Below are positions 51,809 to 61,943 of a stretch of DNA of 64,000 nucleotides, piece by piece. The position numbers were made by a program, and so were the translations under genes. The stretch spans positions 1 to 64,000 of the forward strand of contig JALMLS010000585.1 in the NCBI GenBank assembly GCA_038496445.1. The letters are read 5' to 3'. Below the pieces are notes generated by a model. The model saw only the letters and a list, made by a program, of their open reading frames with translations, did not search any database and was not told the DNA's origin. This DNA is from Trichosphaerium sp. ATCC 40318. Taxonomy: Eukaryota; Discosea; Flabellinia; Trichosidae. Every line of letters starts with the position of its first letter. Position 1 is the first letter of the stretch.

Positions 51809-53614
51809 TCAGGTGTTATAAGTTGAAGGGCATCTTGCAGTCATTATCTTGCCCAGTATACTATTAAACGAGATAAGTAAAGTTCAATTGCAATCAATCT
51901 TAATAACATGTACCTAGTTTTCTTTACGTGTTTTTTTGACTTTAGATTATGCCACAAGTTTAGGGTAATAGACTTTTCTGCCATATCTTCAAGTCCTGAA
52001 TCCTCTGATAATAGCCCTTGTTCTTCTCTGTACACATGCAATTAATAAAATAGGAACGTACCACATTGAAAAAATAAGAAAAAAGTAAGAACAAAGCTCA
52101 ATAACGTTCTGATACACTTATGTATGTGGTGTTACCAATGGAACTCCATTTTGGCAGTGTTTGTACAATAAATCTTACCTTGATACAGGATAAAAAGCTC
52201 TTCTTGGCACTTAAAGTAGAGTAAGCAAAACTTAGCTAATTTTGTTTATCCACTCCAAAAAAAGATTGAGTTTTGTCCTCACGTACAAATCTTTACATGT
52301 GGGTAGTGACCAGTCAAATATACTTTAGAAATCATATGTGAACCAGACCATCCTGCTTTCATAGAGTAATCTGTGGCCATATGCGAGAAAACATCGAGTA
52401 AAAAAGTGTCATTTTTCAAAAAGTTTACCATGACACCATTACCAATAAGCTCTGAAGAAATGCTTGACATTGACTTCCGAAAACCAAGTAAGAATAAAAC
52501 ACCTTAATGAGTTATTGCACATACAGAATGTATTTCTTTGAGAGGTCGTAAAAGAATCTGATCCCAATCTATATACGTTCCTCCATGATGCAACAAAATA
52601 GCAATCCGCAAAACATTTGCCTAAAATAATTCCTTTAGTACTGCTTTCAAGAACATATTGTGACATTTAATCAACATAACACGCAGTAAATATCACCCGG
52701 TTTTAGTGTTTCTGAGGTCATTAGAAAAATGTATGAATTACTCGGCTGTTGCACATAATCTGGGTTGTGTACAAGGAATAAAACCAATGACAATTTACAC
52801 GACAAGATTCACGATTTAAAGCTGTCAAATTCTTTTTTCTTTTCTCACTCAAAAAATCACGTGCCATTATTTTACGTGTGGATTTCATTCCACGCCACTT
52901 CGGACTTTTATTTTCTAGATGACTTAGCCACCCTTTGTTCGCAGAGAAGAGTTCTTTTGTGTTTAATTTTGCAACTCTTATATTCGAAATCCCTCCAAGT
53001 TGTGCCTCGCTCTTGAACTCTCCAGTGTTCCTAATACCTTCTTATACTCTTAACACACTATCTAAACTACCTTACGTCCATACAATGACCATCTTATCAG
53101 GATGAATACGTGCAGCACTCTCAACAGCACATGACGCAACAAACGGTAGTTTCTCAACTCCAATCGCTATGAAATGGATGTACGGACTGTCGTGCGAGTT
53201 AATAGTTACTTTAGAGCGTTTCAAATCACGTGGTCGTAGTAAATCTCTCCCTTTACCAGAACCATGACGTGTTTTACTTTGTCTATGACTGATTAGTATG
53301 TTGTGAGCGTTAAACTAGCTACTTGGGTGCGTATGCTTTTATAATAAGTGGTTTAACATCTCCAGGGAATACAGAACTCTGTGGAACATCGTGTACGTCA
53401 TCAAGAGGCTTTTGTTTGCTTTCCTTGATAAAAAAAGGATTTAGACCCTTTTGTTTTACTAATCACGTGCTACCTTCGCGTTGTAGGTATACAATACTAG
53501 TGCTAGCACCCAAATCGCCACGAATATGACTAAATGATGGAACTATGCCATAGAAGAGTTGGTGTGAAGACAACGTATATTTTTATAGTACCTTTACACG
53601 ACAATACATTTCAT
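51809..53614 (-). CDS. Type II Golgi glycosyltransferase, GT32 (DXD) family
   Basis: The best start is ATG 53614 (MKCIV) with an intron to a TM helix (LVIFVAIWVLALVLYTY), a Ser/Lys-rich stem, then the sugar-transferase core: SPYIHFIAIGVEKLPFVASC, AARIHPDKMVIVW, KAANVLRIAILLHHGGTYID followed by WDQ (DXD motif D-W-D), NGVMVNFLKND, RRAFYPVS and the C-terminal alpha-1,4-transferase motif ITLNLWHNLKSKKH, ending CPSTYNT at TGA 51809-51811. Joins are in phase, using a 26-nt intron (53448-53473) and a 21-nt intron (52621-52641) directly before the DXD exon. The exon order between 52680 and 52960 is less sure. Likely adds a hexose to glycans or glycolipids in the Golgi. Confidence 0.82.
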
Positions 53615-53856
53615 TGGCTACTTTCTAACGTTTTGAAGTTAAGTTAAGTCAAAGCTTGACAGTTTCAACAAATAGCATACTACAGGGTTCGTATCTGTGA
53701 GGTCACGAACATGAAACCAACGTAGACTGTACATATTACGCGAACGCGTCTAGGCATGTACAGAGCCTGCCAATATTGGCTGGTGATCAATAAATAGGAG
53801 CTTGTAAAGATTCACATTGGCGAAGTGTCAAAATATCTAAAGCTGTACAGTAACAT

Positions 53857-54544
53857 TTATTCACATGTTTGTGGTGTCAGATGAAGCGTTAGTGGTTTAT
53901 TACCAGCCATCTATACGACAAGTTAAATCAAAGGAGAAGTTCTATTGAAGGACTCTTACCAAAGACAATCTTTCTTGATATGGTTTCCCAGGCGCTTTGA
54001 ATGAATAAGCAGCAACCTGGAACGACATTAATACTAAATAAATGGAGTATAAATCTAGTACAGGAGAGGATGATCCGCTTTTGCCCTTGACAAATGAGCC
54101 TCCAGGTGGTTTTACATAAAATCGAGCTGGTTTTTTAGCAAGTGCTTCTTTGCTGTCTTTGAATACTGTAATGGTTAGTGTCGGGTCTAACCGTTTTTCT
54201 TTTTGTTGTGTTTTAACACAATCATCTTCTACACTTTGCTTCCGTGGGCGAGGAATGTGCAATTGTGCTCGATGTGCTGTCAACCGATACCTACTTTTTT
54301 GTTAAATAAACAAATTTTTTACTACCGTGTACTCTAGTAGCATCTTTTTAAGGAAGTGTAGGTCTATTATTCCCATATGCATGATGTAACCACCTCTATC
54401 ACAAGTAAGTACGTCAAACTATCAAAGAGACTCACCGAAAGAGGGTATCATATCTACGATTACAATATCCCAATGACTTGCCAAAAATAAACAGTGCTCT
54501 GCACGTTGTCATGAAAGCTGACATACGCTTTCTATTCCCCCTCA
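53857..54544 (-). CDS. Uncharacterised basic protein
   Basis: The ATG at 54544 (MRGNRKRMSAFMTTCRALF) is followed by an intron of about 180 nt, then an exon with TAHRAQLHIPRPRKQSVEDD and KDSKEALAKKPARFYVKPPG, then AAYSFKAPGKPYQERLSL, ending LTLHLTPQTCE at TAA 53857-53859. All joins fit phase. About 150 residues, basic, no family recognised. The N-terminus could be a mitochondrial presequence; that is inference. Confidence 0.45.
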
Positions 54545-54689
54545 TTGGTTTAGGACTTATATACCATAGAAATTTATCTAAGACAGTCAGCTAGGGATGA
54601 CTCGACACAACTTTCTGTTCATTGAATGGAAAAGAGTAGCTTGTAAAAAAAAAGGCGTAAATCTTGTTTTTTGTCATTTCTATTTGCTT

Positions 54690-54951
54690 CTACGCATTTG
54701 TATGTACTTAATTATACATCCAATCATATAATAGAGCAAATGAAAACAGTTTTAAGCATGTAATTCACCGTACCTAGTATTTCGAGTGGAAACACTCTAA
54801 AATCGCCGCTATCCGCGTTTGCGTATTGTTCTCCGTACTTATTTAATATATCAAGGTCAGTATGTAACAGTCCGTATGCAAACAGCTTTCGGGATCTCTC
54901 ATAGTATTCATCTAAGTTCTTCCCATGCAGGGACAACAAGTTGCTATGCAT
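54690..54951 (-). CDS. Hypothetical small protein
   Basis: The ATG at 54951 begins an exon of good helical composition (MHSNLLSLHGKNLDEYYERS, then YGLLHTDLDILNKYGEQYAN and DFRVFPLEIL) followed by a GTACGG donor near 54772; a nearby acceptor gives a stop a few codons later. Around 65 residues. Family unknown; it may be the 5' part of a longer gene. Confidence 0.35.
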
Positions 54952-55529
54952 TGCTAACAATAGAGCTCGAAATTAGGGTGTAGCGGAATTCGTTAAGTCA
55001 TTTTGACAAAATGCGCACTTAATCAGTTTTCAAGAAGTTTAAGCTTGATTACGTTGAATGAGAATGCTCGGAAACGGTAGATACAACGCATTTATTACGA
55101 TTAAGCACATGTTTGCCTTTTTTACCGTGTCACTATTTTATTGACACGCAATTACAGCTTGAAAAGCGTTTATTATGTGGTTTATTGCGTAAAAGAAGCT
55201 TTAAAACGCTTGTTATGTATGACACGAAAAAATAGCAAAATTTTCTCGTCGCACAGTGCCGACCCCGTATACTTCCTTGAAGGAGCGGTCCTCATTGGCG
55301 AAATAAACGTATCTGGACAGGGTTTGAAGCTCAAAAGCGTGTGGGCACAAATTGTTTTTCCAATTTGAGAGACTACGTGAACATCTCCGCCTAAAGCACA
55401 GGTGATAGACCCCATATCAAGATTGCCCACAAGAATGTGAAGACTCGGCATTGCTAGCGGCAAGTCAAAGGTCGTAATCTGCGATTTATCAGTGCGGAGA
55501 AACTAAATAGTCGACACCCTGAATCACAA

Positions 55530-56060
55530 ATATAAAAGTGTCAACTTCCCTCTAGTAAAAAACAAAAAAAGTCACGTGATTTTTAACGACAGTGTGGTCT
55601 ACTTTCGCTAAACCTTGATACTCGCTCAAGGTTTACCTAGGCAACTGGAGGGCACTGCGCTCGCTTGCGCTTCGCTGGATAGATCACAACACAACAGCGC
55701 TATCTACTTGGTATTAATAAAAAAACTGTTTATTTACCTTCAAAAAAGCCTCAAACCCCCTCTCGCTGTACTACATATAATAATAAACACACTCTCAATT
55801 ATTGTTTGAAAAAGTCTCAACTCCCACCTAGTAAAAAACTGTCTAGCGAAACACTTCTGTCTTTTGTGTTTTTGGTCAACATGGTTAAAATCGAAAAAGT
55901 CTCAAACCCTCTCTACCCAGATGGTTTTTTTTTCCTTTAATCGATATTTGCTATAATCGTCAACACCTCAAATGCTGTCTAGCGAAACACTTCCGTCTTT
56001 TGTGTTTTTGGTCAATATAATTAAAATCGAAAAAGTGTCAAACCCACCCTAGCTCGAAAT
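55530..56060. repeat. Cluster of short dispersed repeats
   Basis: A unit of about 78 nt occurs at 55842-55918 and again at 55973-56050 with few mismatches; it starts CTGTCTAGCGAAACACTT and ends ATCGAAAAAGTSTCAAACCC. Its 3' motif (AAAAGTSTCAAMYCC followed by CCTCTAG-like) also occurs alone near 55535, 55741 and 55809, five occurrences in about 520 bp. No coding frame runs through it. The remaining 54961-56138 has no gene I can support; a plus-strand frame near 55255-55365 (DPVYFLEGAVLIGEINVSGQ) faintly recalls an arrestin/VPS26 beta-sandwich but lacks neighbouring exons. Confidence 0.65.
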
Positions 56061-56138
56061 GGGCCGTTGGAATAAGTCAATGCCACGTGCCAGTTAAGTC
56101 TAACTTCGTCAGTACAACTCTCGGCGAATAACGCCAAT

Positions 56139-57916
56139 ATGGTACTTGCAGCGTTCCACCATGATTTATTAAGCTAAATTCGATTCTAGAGGGCTACTAA
56201 TATTGGTTTTGCCGTGTTATTATTCTTTTCAGCGACTATCGTTCTATTTGTTATGTACAGGAACACAGTAAGCGTTTACACCTAATGTTTATTTATTTTA
56301 CGCTTTATAATAACATTACCACCTTAGACACTCCTTATAAAACTCGGAGAGCGTAACAAAGAAGTGATCCGCTTGAGATCCGAATTAGAAATGAAGAATA
56401 AATGCAATGAGGAAGATCTCTTTCGCTGTTCTGAACAACTCTTTAGTTATGAAAGCACAATACGCAATTTCAAGGTACTGGGGTGACGTGTTGCTTTGTA
56501 ACACAGAAAAAGTTTTTTTGTTTTTTCTCACGTGGAACAACCACAACATACATGTTATACTGTTCATCTAAATTTGAGCATAAAAATAAGCTTAAATCCG
56601 GGATAATTCCTGTCTTTTGGGGTATTTCGAAAACGTTGAATTGTCACATTTATGGAATCTTTACAGTGTTATTTCTCAACACTACAATGATATACTTTTG
56701 GTTTTTTATTACTTTCTACAAACTTCTATTTCTTAATTCTCCTCAAAGGAAACACCAACAAAGCTCAGTTCACGATATGCTTTGCTTCCAGATGAGATTT
56801 ATGATTGGCCAAAGTTACACAAAGACCAAGATGCTCTTATCGAGCATTTGAAACCATTTGGAGATGAAGTTGACATTAAAGAGAACGGAATGGTTGGACC
56901 ACTTGATCAATGGGGATTGTACACAATGACACGTTACTTCAAGGTATGTGCACTGATTTAACGAAATATTTCAAGTCTACACGTGATAAAAAGTTAAAAG
57001 ACATTCCTTGAATACAAACACGTGACATCAACAATGTGTTCAAATGCAATGTTAATTTGATTTTTACAGCCGAGGCGCATAATTGAGATTGGAAGCGGTC
57101 ACTCAACAAGAGTCCTACATCAAGCAATGCTTGCAAATAAGATAGACGGATATAAAACTGACATCACTTGTATTGAGCCATACAGAGCGGATAAAATCAA
57201 AGAAGAACTACGTGGTGATGTCAATGTGATCAACAAACAAGTTCAGGAGTACAGAGTTTTTTTAGATTTAGTTTGTTGTTTACTTACATCGAATCAGCGT
57301 TGATGTGAGTGTTTTTAAACAATTGGAGCCTGGTGACTTTCTTATTATCGATAACTCTCACGTGATGCAACCTTATGGAGATACTATCTTGGAGTACACG
57401 TACATCGTTCCACTTGTCCCAGAAGGCACTATAGTCCATTTCCATGACATCTTTGTACCATATGACTACCCGAAGAAATGGTACAACGCCCTCAGACAAT
57501 ACACAGAACAGTAAGATACACTTAAAGGAAATTTAAAGTTAACAAACACTTTGTTTAATAGATACCTGTTTGCTGCCTTCATTTATGGTAATTCTTATTT
57601 CAAGATTGCATTGTCAGTACACAACATGGATAAACACAGCAGTACGTCAACAATGAACAAGTCTAAATACCACTTTTGTCTTTTTTGCAGACTGTTAGTC
57701 TAAAATCTTGTTTTTTTCTTTGAATAGAGCACAGAGATGAGATAAGAGCAACTGTAAAGTATCCACAAGAATTTTACATGAATGGATTAGATAGTGGTAC
57801 GCTTTTAGCAAAGTTAGTTATGGTCCAAATTAATGTGGTTTGTAATAGGAATGTGGGTGATTAAAGACATGTCATTTGACCCAACAGTAGAAGTTGTAAG
57901 GCCAAAATCTTCTTAA
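56139..57916 (+). CDS. Membrane-anchored class I SAM methyltransferase
   Basis: Best model: the first coding exon is just the ATG at 56139-56141, spliced (intron from 56142) to RATNIGFAVLLFFSATIVLF, a type II signal anchor, then a coiled stem (RLRSELEMKNKCNEE). The catalytic domain reads YDWPKLHKDQDALIEHLKPF, GPLDQWGLYTMTRYF, the SAM-binding IIEIGSGHSTRVLHQAM, CIEPYRADKIKEEL, FLIIDNSHVMQPYGDT and GTIVHFHDIFVPYDYPKKWY, which fits the Methyltransf_24/cephalosporin-hydroxylase-like group. Seven exons join in phase and end VRPKSS at TAA 57914-57916. Likely Golgi or ER lumenal; substrate unknown, possibly a sugar. Confidence 0.83.
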
Positions 57917-58161
57917 AAGTTATTCGTCTATTTTCTCATATATGTGGCTGGTTTTTTTTATCCACGTCTTCACTACAAGTAACAAAAATCATCTTGAGAC
58001 TTAACAATACCGAAACCAAATATCCTGTAAATAAATGAACAAAAATCAAAGGAGTCACATGTCGTCATACTTGATACAAGCGCCTGAGTTCAACAATAGA
58101 CTGACAACACGTTTATATTTTATATCCAAGAGTATTATTTGCTATCTTGGTTAGCGCGAGT

Positions 58162-58507
58162 ATGTCTAAGCTATCACATAGGCAATTCTCTTTGAATGGG
58201 TTCATAAGATCTCTTTTGAACAACAATATATGTCTTAAGGGCCGGTCATTGGACTACAAGACTGCTTTTGTTAAACCATTTGTGCTTTAAATTTGTTGCT
58301 AAGTTGTAGATAAAGCGCATGCAATTAGATATACGTCGGAATACATTTGTGTTTGATGGCAATGAGGAGAAGTGGCGATTGTTGTTTAATAGCTGTGCAT
58401 GGTTAAAAAGACTTAAAACAAAGCTGAGGCCCGCATTTGGATATCACGTTTGCTTGGTTAAAAGTGTAGGTGGTAGTTTACTTTCTCTTGTGCTGTTCTC
58501 ACTATGA
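58162..58507 (+). CDS. Hypothetical small protein
   Basis: The ATG at 58162 (MSKLSHRQFSLNGFIRSLL) runs 40 codons, then a 28-nt GT-AG intron joins in phase to IKRMQLDIRRNTFVFDGNEE and KWRLLFNSCAWLKRLKTKLR, ending at the stop at 58505-58507. Composition is protein-like but no family is recognised. Confidence 0.38.
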
Positions 58508-59588
58508 ACAGTAATTTGGTTTTGTTACCAAACAAAAACATTTATCCTCAGTTGATTATAATTGTTGGTATAAGTTAGCTACACAAAACGCCACACTAGT
58601 AGTGTCCACAAACTCAAACACTCGCACTCTACGCAACTAAAGCCTTTCACGTGATTTATAAGTTTATTGATTTAAAAGTTTAACTTGCTGCTCAACTTTT
58701 GTATTAGTGAAATATTCTGCCCCCTAGGTTTCAATTTATCACCTTTCTTTGTTAAACATGAGTTTTCGATATTAGCTCTGACGAGGAACTTCAGATTTTG
58801 TTTGTTCTTCTTCTTCTGTTCGTTCCCATTCTTTTCCATTTCACCTTAGCGTTGGTACGTTTCATTTGCTGCTATTATAGGCATGTTATGGAGTAATTTT
58901 ATGGAGGAGGTTATACAGCAATTGTAGTCTCACATAAACCTGTTACATGAACTAAATTGGCGATAGGACGTATAAATAAAAATACTCTCGAGAATTATTA
59001 GACTAATGTTACCTCGCCTTGTAATACTGTAACTTAATAATGTGAAGAGTATGAGCTCTGCAATATTGACCAATATTATGCATGGAACATGTATAACAAC
59101 CAGAGACGTTATGGAGAACGGATAGTTTCAAATACTGCAAAATTTTATGAGTTGGTATACCAAATGAAAAAGTACCAACCGCCATTTTTTTTATTGCTCT
59201 AAAAGGATCATAGAGTCTGAAAAAGGGGCTCAGAATTTTACACTGAATTGGAAACAAATTACAAAATTTGAAATGGTAAATGACGTCATGTGATTTTTCG
59301 AAAAACTATTGTTTTGTCATAACATCGCTACCTCTTCAACATGAAAGAAACTAGCGCCTAGATTATTTGTGAACCTGGCAATGAAAGTTCGTTTCCATTG
59401 TCCAAGAAGTGTTTAATTTATCGGCACTATTGTACGACCTTAGGTGCGGAAAAAAAAAAACCCCGCTCTCCCATTCCATTGTAATTATTGGATAGGTAAG
59501 GACGGATCATTTCCAAGCTACATAAGCAAAACAAGTTATTTTTATAAATATCACGCAATCATGTGATTTTATAAAGAACTAACCTCGT
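58508..59588. other. Long intergenic region, no gene seen
   Basis: AT-rich. Contains TCACGTGA at 58647-58654. Small minus-strand frames (for example 59009-59257) have no other support. Confidence 0.45.
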
Positions 59589-59596
59589 TATATAAA
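59589..59596 (+). promoter_or_regulatory. Candidate TATA box of the alginate lyase gene
   Basis: TATATAAA about 110 bp upstream of the ATG at 59702, in an otherwise gene-free stretch. Strong match to the canonical element. Confidence 0.5.
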
Positions 59597-59701
59597 TTTA
59601 CCCGCTGCCTAATGTGATTTAAATGCACACTAGCATATAAGAAAGTTACTAGCGAATCATTCTACTCAAGTTTTCAAGCAATAAACAACACAAGCGGAAA
59701 A

Positions 59702-60703
59702 ATGGTACGAAGCAAATTTCCGCTGTTCTATCTCTTCATCTCACAGTATACCCAGAACTGGATTCTTTTATTGGTTTGCGTGGCAATCTTCCTCACGCAA
59801 GTTACAGCGCTAGACACAAGCAAAACGCCTGGAGAAAACTTCGACCTCAGCAACTGGAAAATAACACTTCCTGATTCGTCAGCAAGTGAAAGATCACCTT
59901 CTCAAGTATGCAACTATTTCCCACTTTCTACAAAGTCATGCCTTGTTAACATTGCTGTTAGCTGCGCACATACGTTTCCAACTACTTTTATACAGGAGGC
60001 GATGGATCGATGACCTTCTATTGTCCTTCAAATGGCGGTACAACAAGTGGATCAAGTTACCCAAGATCTGAGTTACGTCAACTCTGTAACCCTGGTGACG
60101 ATAACTACGTACACAACAACAATGTTAAGCTAAAGCTAACGCTATGCCTTCGTGTTTTAGAATTGGCACATATCTGATAAAAACGTGATGAAAGCAAGAC
60201 TCAAAGTTGATAGAGCCAAAACGGATGCCAATAAAGTTATAGTACTTCAAATTCACGCTTTTGATGCCCCACCTCTTATCAAAATTCAATGGGAATCTAA
60301 TGGGAATATCTACGCTTTGTACAAGAAAAACAGAAACGGTGACGATGCTCCAAAGGTATGTATAACATTTATAATTTGTCTTTACCATGGAAGTTACAAT
60401 TAACACAAACTTGAGGTTACTCTGGGCAGTGTTGGATTTAGTCGTTTTGACATGGAAATACATGTACGTCCTCGACATTATGTAACTTGTTTTGATGTTT
60501 ACCAATAGGCTGACAACGGACGCCTTAAAGTGTACCTCAATGGTGCTAAAAAACTGGACGTAGATGTGGGTGGATATTGGAGCAGCTTCACAAACTACTT
60601 CAAGGCTGGTAGCTACTTGCAAGCAAACTCTGGTGGTCAGTTCGCTACAGTTCGATTCTATGAATTGGATATCACCAGCCAAGGACCTTGTGAAGAAGAT
60701 TAA
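59702..60703 (+). CDS. Secreted alginate lyase, polysaccharide lyase family 7
   Basis: Cuts alginate by beta-elimination. The ATG at 59702 starts an N-terminal hydrophobic segment (WILLLVCVAIFLTQVTA), a signal peptide or anchor. The PL7 jelly-roll follows with its three catalytic strands: YPRSELRQL (R-S-E-L-R), VIVLQIHAFD (Q-I-H) and NYFKAGSYLQ (YFKAGxYxQ with the catalytic Tyr). FDLSNWKITLPD and the end TVRFYELDI are also typical. Five exons join in phase; introns are at 59906-59995, about 60124-60159 (36 nt), about 60356 onward and about 60459 onward. Introns show it is a resident eukaryotic gene, not contamination. TAA 60701-60703. Confidence 0.92.
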
Positions 60704-61483
60704 ATAAAATGCTATTACTACTTTAAAAATGACGGGGGCACCATGTGCTACCTTAAAAAGTGAACATAAAGACCTAGCTGTTTCTTGGTATCCAGTAGAC
60801 AACTACCATTCTCTAGTTGCTCAGCATGTTTCTTCGTTTAAATCCATTGATAATCTATCGCATTTGTTTTTAAAAATACACCTGGATACACCACAACACT
60901 CTTCTTAGTACGCTGTTTAGCCTTTTTCTTTCGGGTTTTGGCTAATAAATCAATGTCAACTTAATCGATATCAATCAAGGTGATTGATGGTTGGTAAATA
61001 AAAAAGAGCACCACTCCCAATAACCAATGTCAATATCTTATTGACAGACATCAAGTGGCAATCACAAGAGATTTAGATTGAAATAAATTACTTGCAAAAT
61101 GATAAATTTTAGTGGACAATACCGAACTTGTTTTTCAATCTACCACGCGAACATCGGTCACTTAGTCACTGCTCATATGAAATAAGGTAAAATGAGCACA
61201 TAAACAGGTTTGTATTGGAGTATTTAGCATTATAGGTGTAGAGCTTGAATAATATCGCAAGTTTTCAATCAACTTTTTTCAATCTGTTTTGGTTTCAATC
61301 ACTCTATACTGTTACAACAAATGATTCTATGCTCGTTGTATCAGCAAGTCTAACACATAATGGAGTCTACAAATAGTTGAGAGTGATAAAGGTTATGTTT
61401 ATTGTGGTTTGGGCGCTGTCTTTTGTAATCAATTGTCGTCTTCAGCTTCACCTATTGTGATTGTTTAGTGGAAATATCTATTG
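60704..61483. other. Intergenic, no gene seen
   Basis: AT-rich, with TTTTCAATC repeated several times (about 61132, 61263, 61276, 61293). No supportable frame. Confidence 0.45.
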
Positions 61484-61943
61484 TCATAAATTGTAATGTG
61501 TACCAGATAAGATGCGCTTGTATGAAAACGGAGCGAACGCATATCCACCACCATAGTAGAACTTTACTTGAAACTCAACCCAATGTAAACGTAGTGCATG
61601 TAAAAAGGCAGAAAGCGATTCCTATTGAAGTTTAATTTTAGAATACACAAGCACGTGATTGGCACTTTTATAAAATCTATCATATCACGTACCATTAATA
61701 AGAGAACAGCAATCGTAACTCCTAACCATGCAGCGTAGCACAAAAACTTTGAGATTGGCGAAAGAACAGAATACATGATTCCTTCTCGTCCTAGAGCTTT
61801 TATCCCGACGTCTACGAATAGCATACTCCAGAATACAGTAGCTAGCTCTGAATGCGCTAGGCTTAGAGCTCATAGACGAAGATAACTTGCAGTATGCGAA
61901 ACACAGCCAAGTACGAATTCAATGGTTTCAATGACTTGGTGTA
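61484..61943 (-). pseudogene. C-terminal remnant of V-ATPase subunit a
   Basis: Two exons (61693-61943 and 61484-61621) match the end of the 100-kDa V0 subunit a: [20 protein letters not shown], then LRL, then a TGA where the family has an invariant Trp (61870-61872), then ALSLAHSELATVFWSMLF, GVTIAVLLLM and, after a 71-nt intron containing [27 protein letters not shown] and the stop at 61484-61486. The seven preceding transmembrane helices and the cytosolic domain are not found upstream. With one TGA inside the motif SYLRLWALSLAH, this looks like a truncated, inactivated copy. TGA serves as a normal stop in other genes here, so recoding is unlikely. Confidence 0.75.

Noticed and set aside
55255-55463. 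Arrestin/VPS26-like exon on + or an unrelated 93-codon frame on -
   Set aside because: The similarity is faint, both strands are open, and no neighbouring exon continues either frame.
60125-60802. Long minus-strand reading frame of 225 codons
   Set aside because: It is antisense to the alginate lyase exons and introns, has no family resemblance, and the plus strand shows unmistakable PL7 motifs with consistent splicing.
61870-61872. TGA recoded as Trp in this genome
   Set aside because: Several intact genes end in TGA (ankyrin-TBC, prolyl hydroxylase, NASP, kinase, glycosyltransferase), and I saw no other in-frame TGA at a conserved Trp. Nonsense mutation of a fragment is simpler.
61693-61943. 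A 21-nt intron removing the TGA in the V-ATPase remnant
   Set aside because: GT and AG exist at that spacing, but splicing would delete RLWALSLA, the most conserved piece of the subunit, whose codons are present in the DNA.
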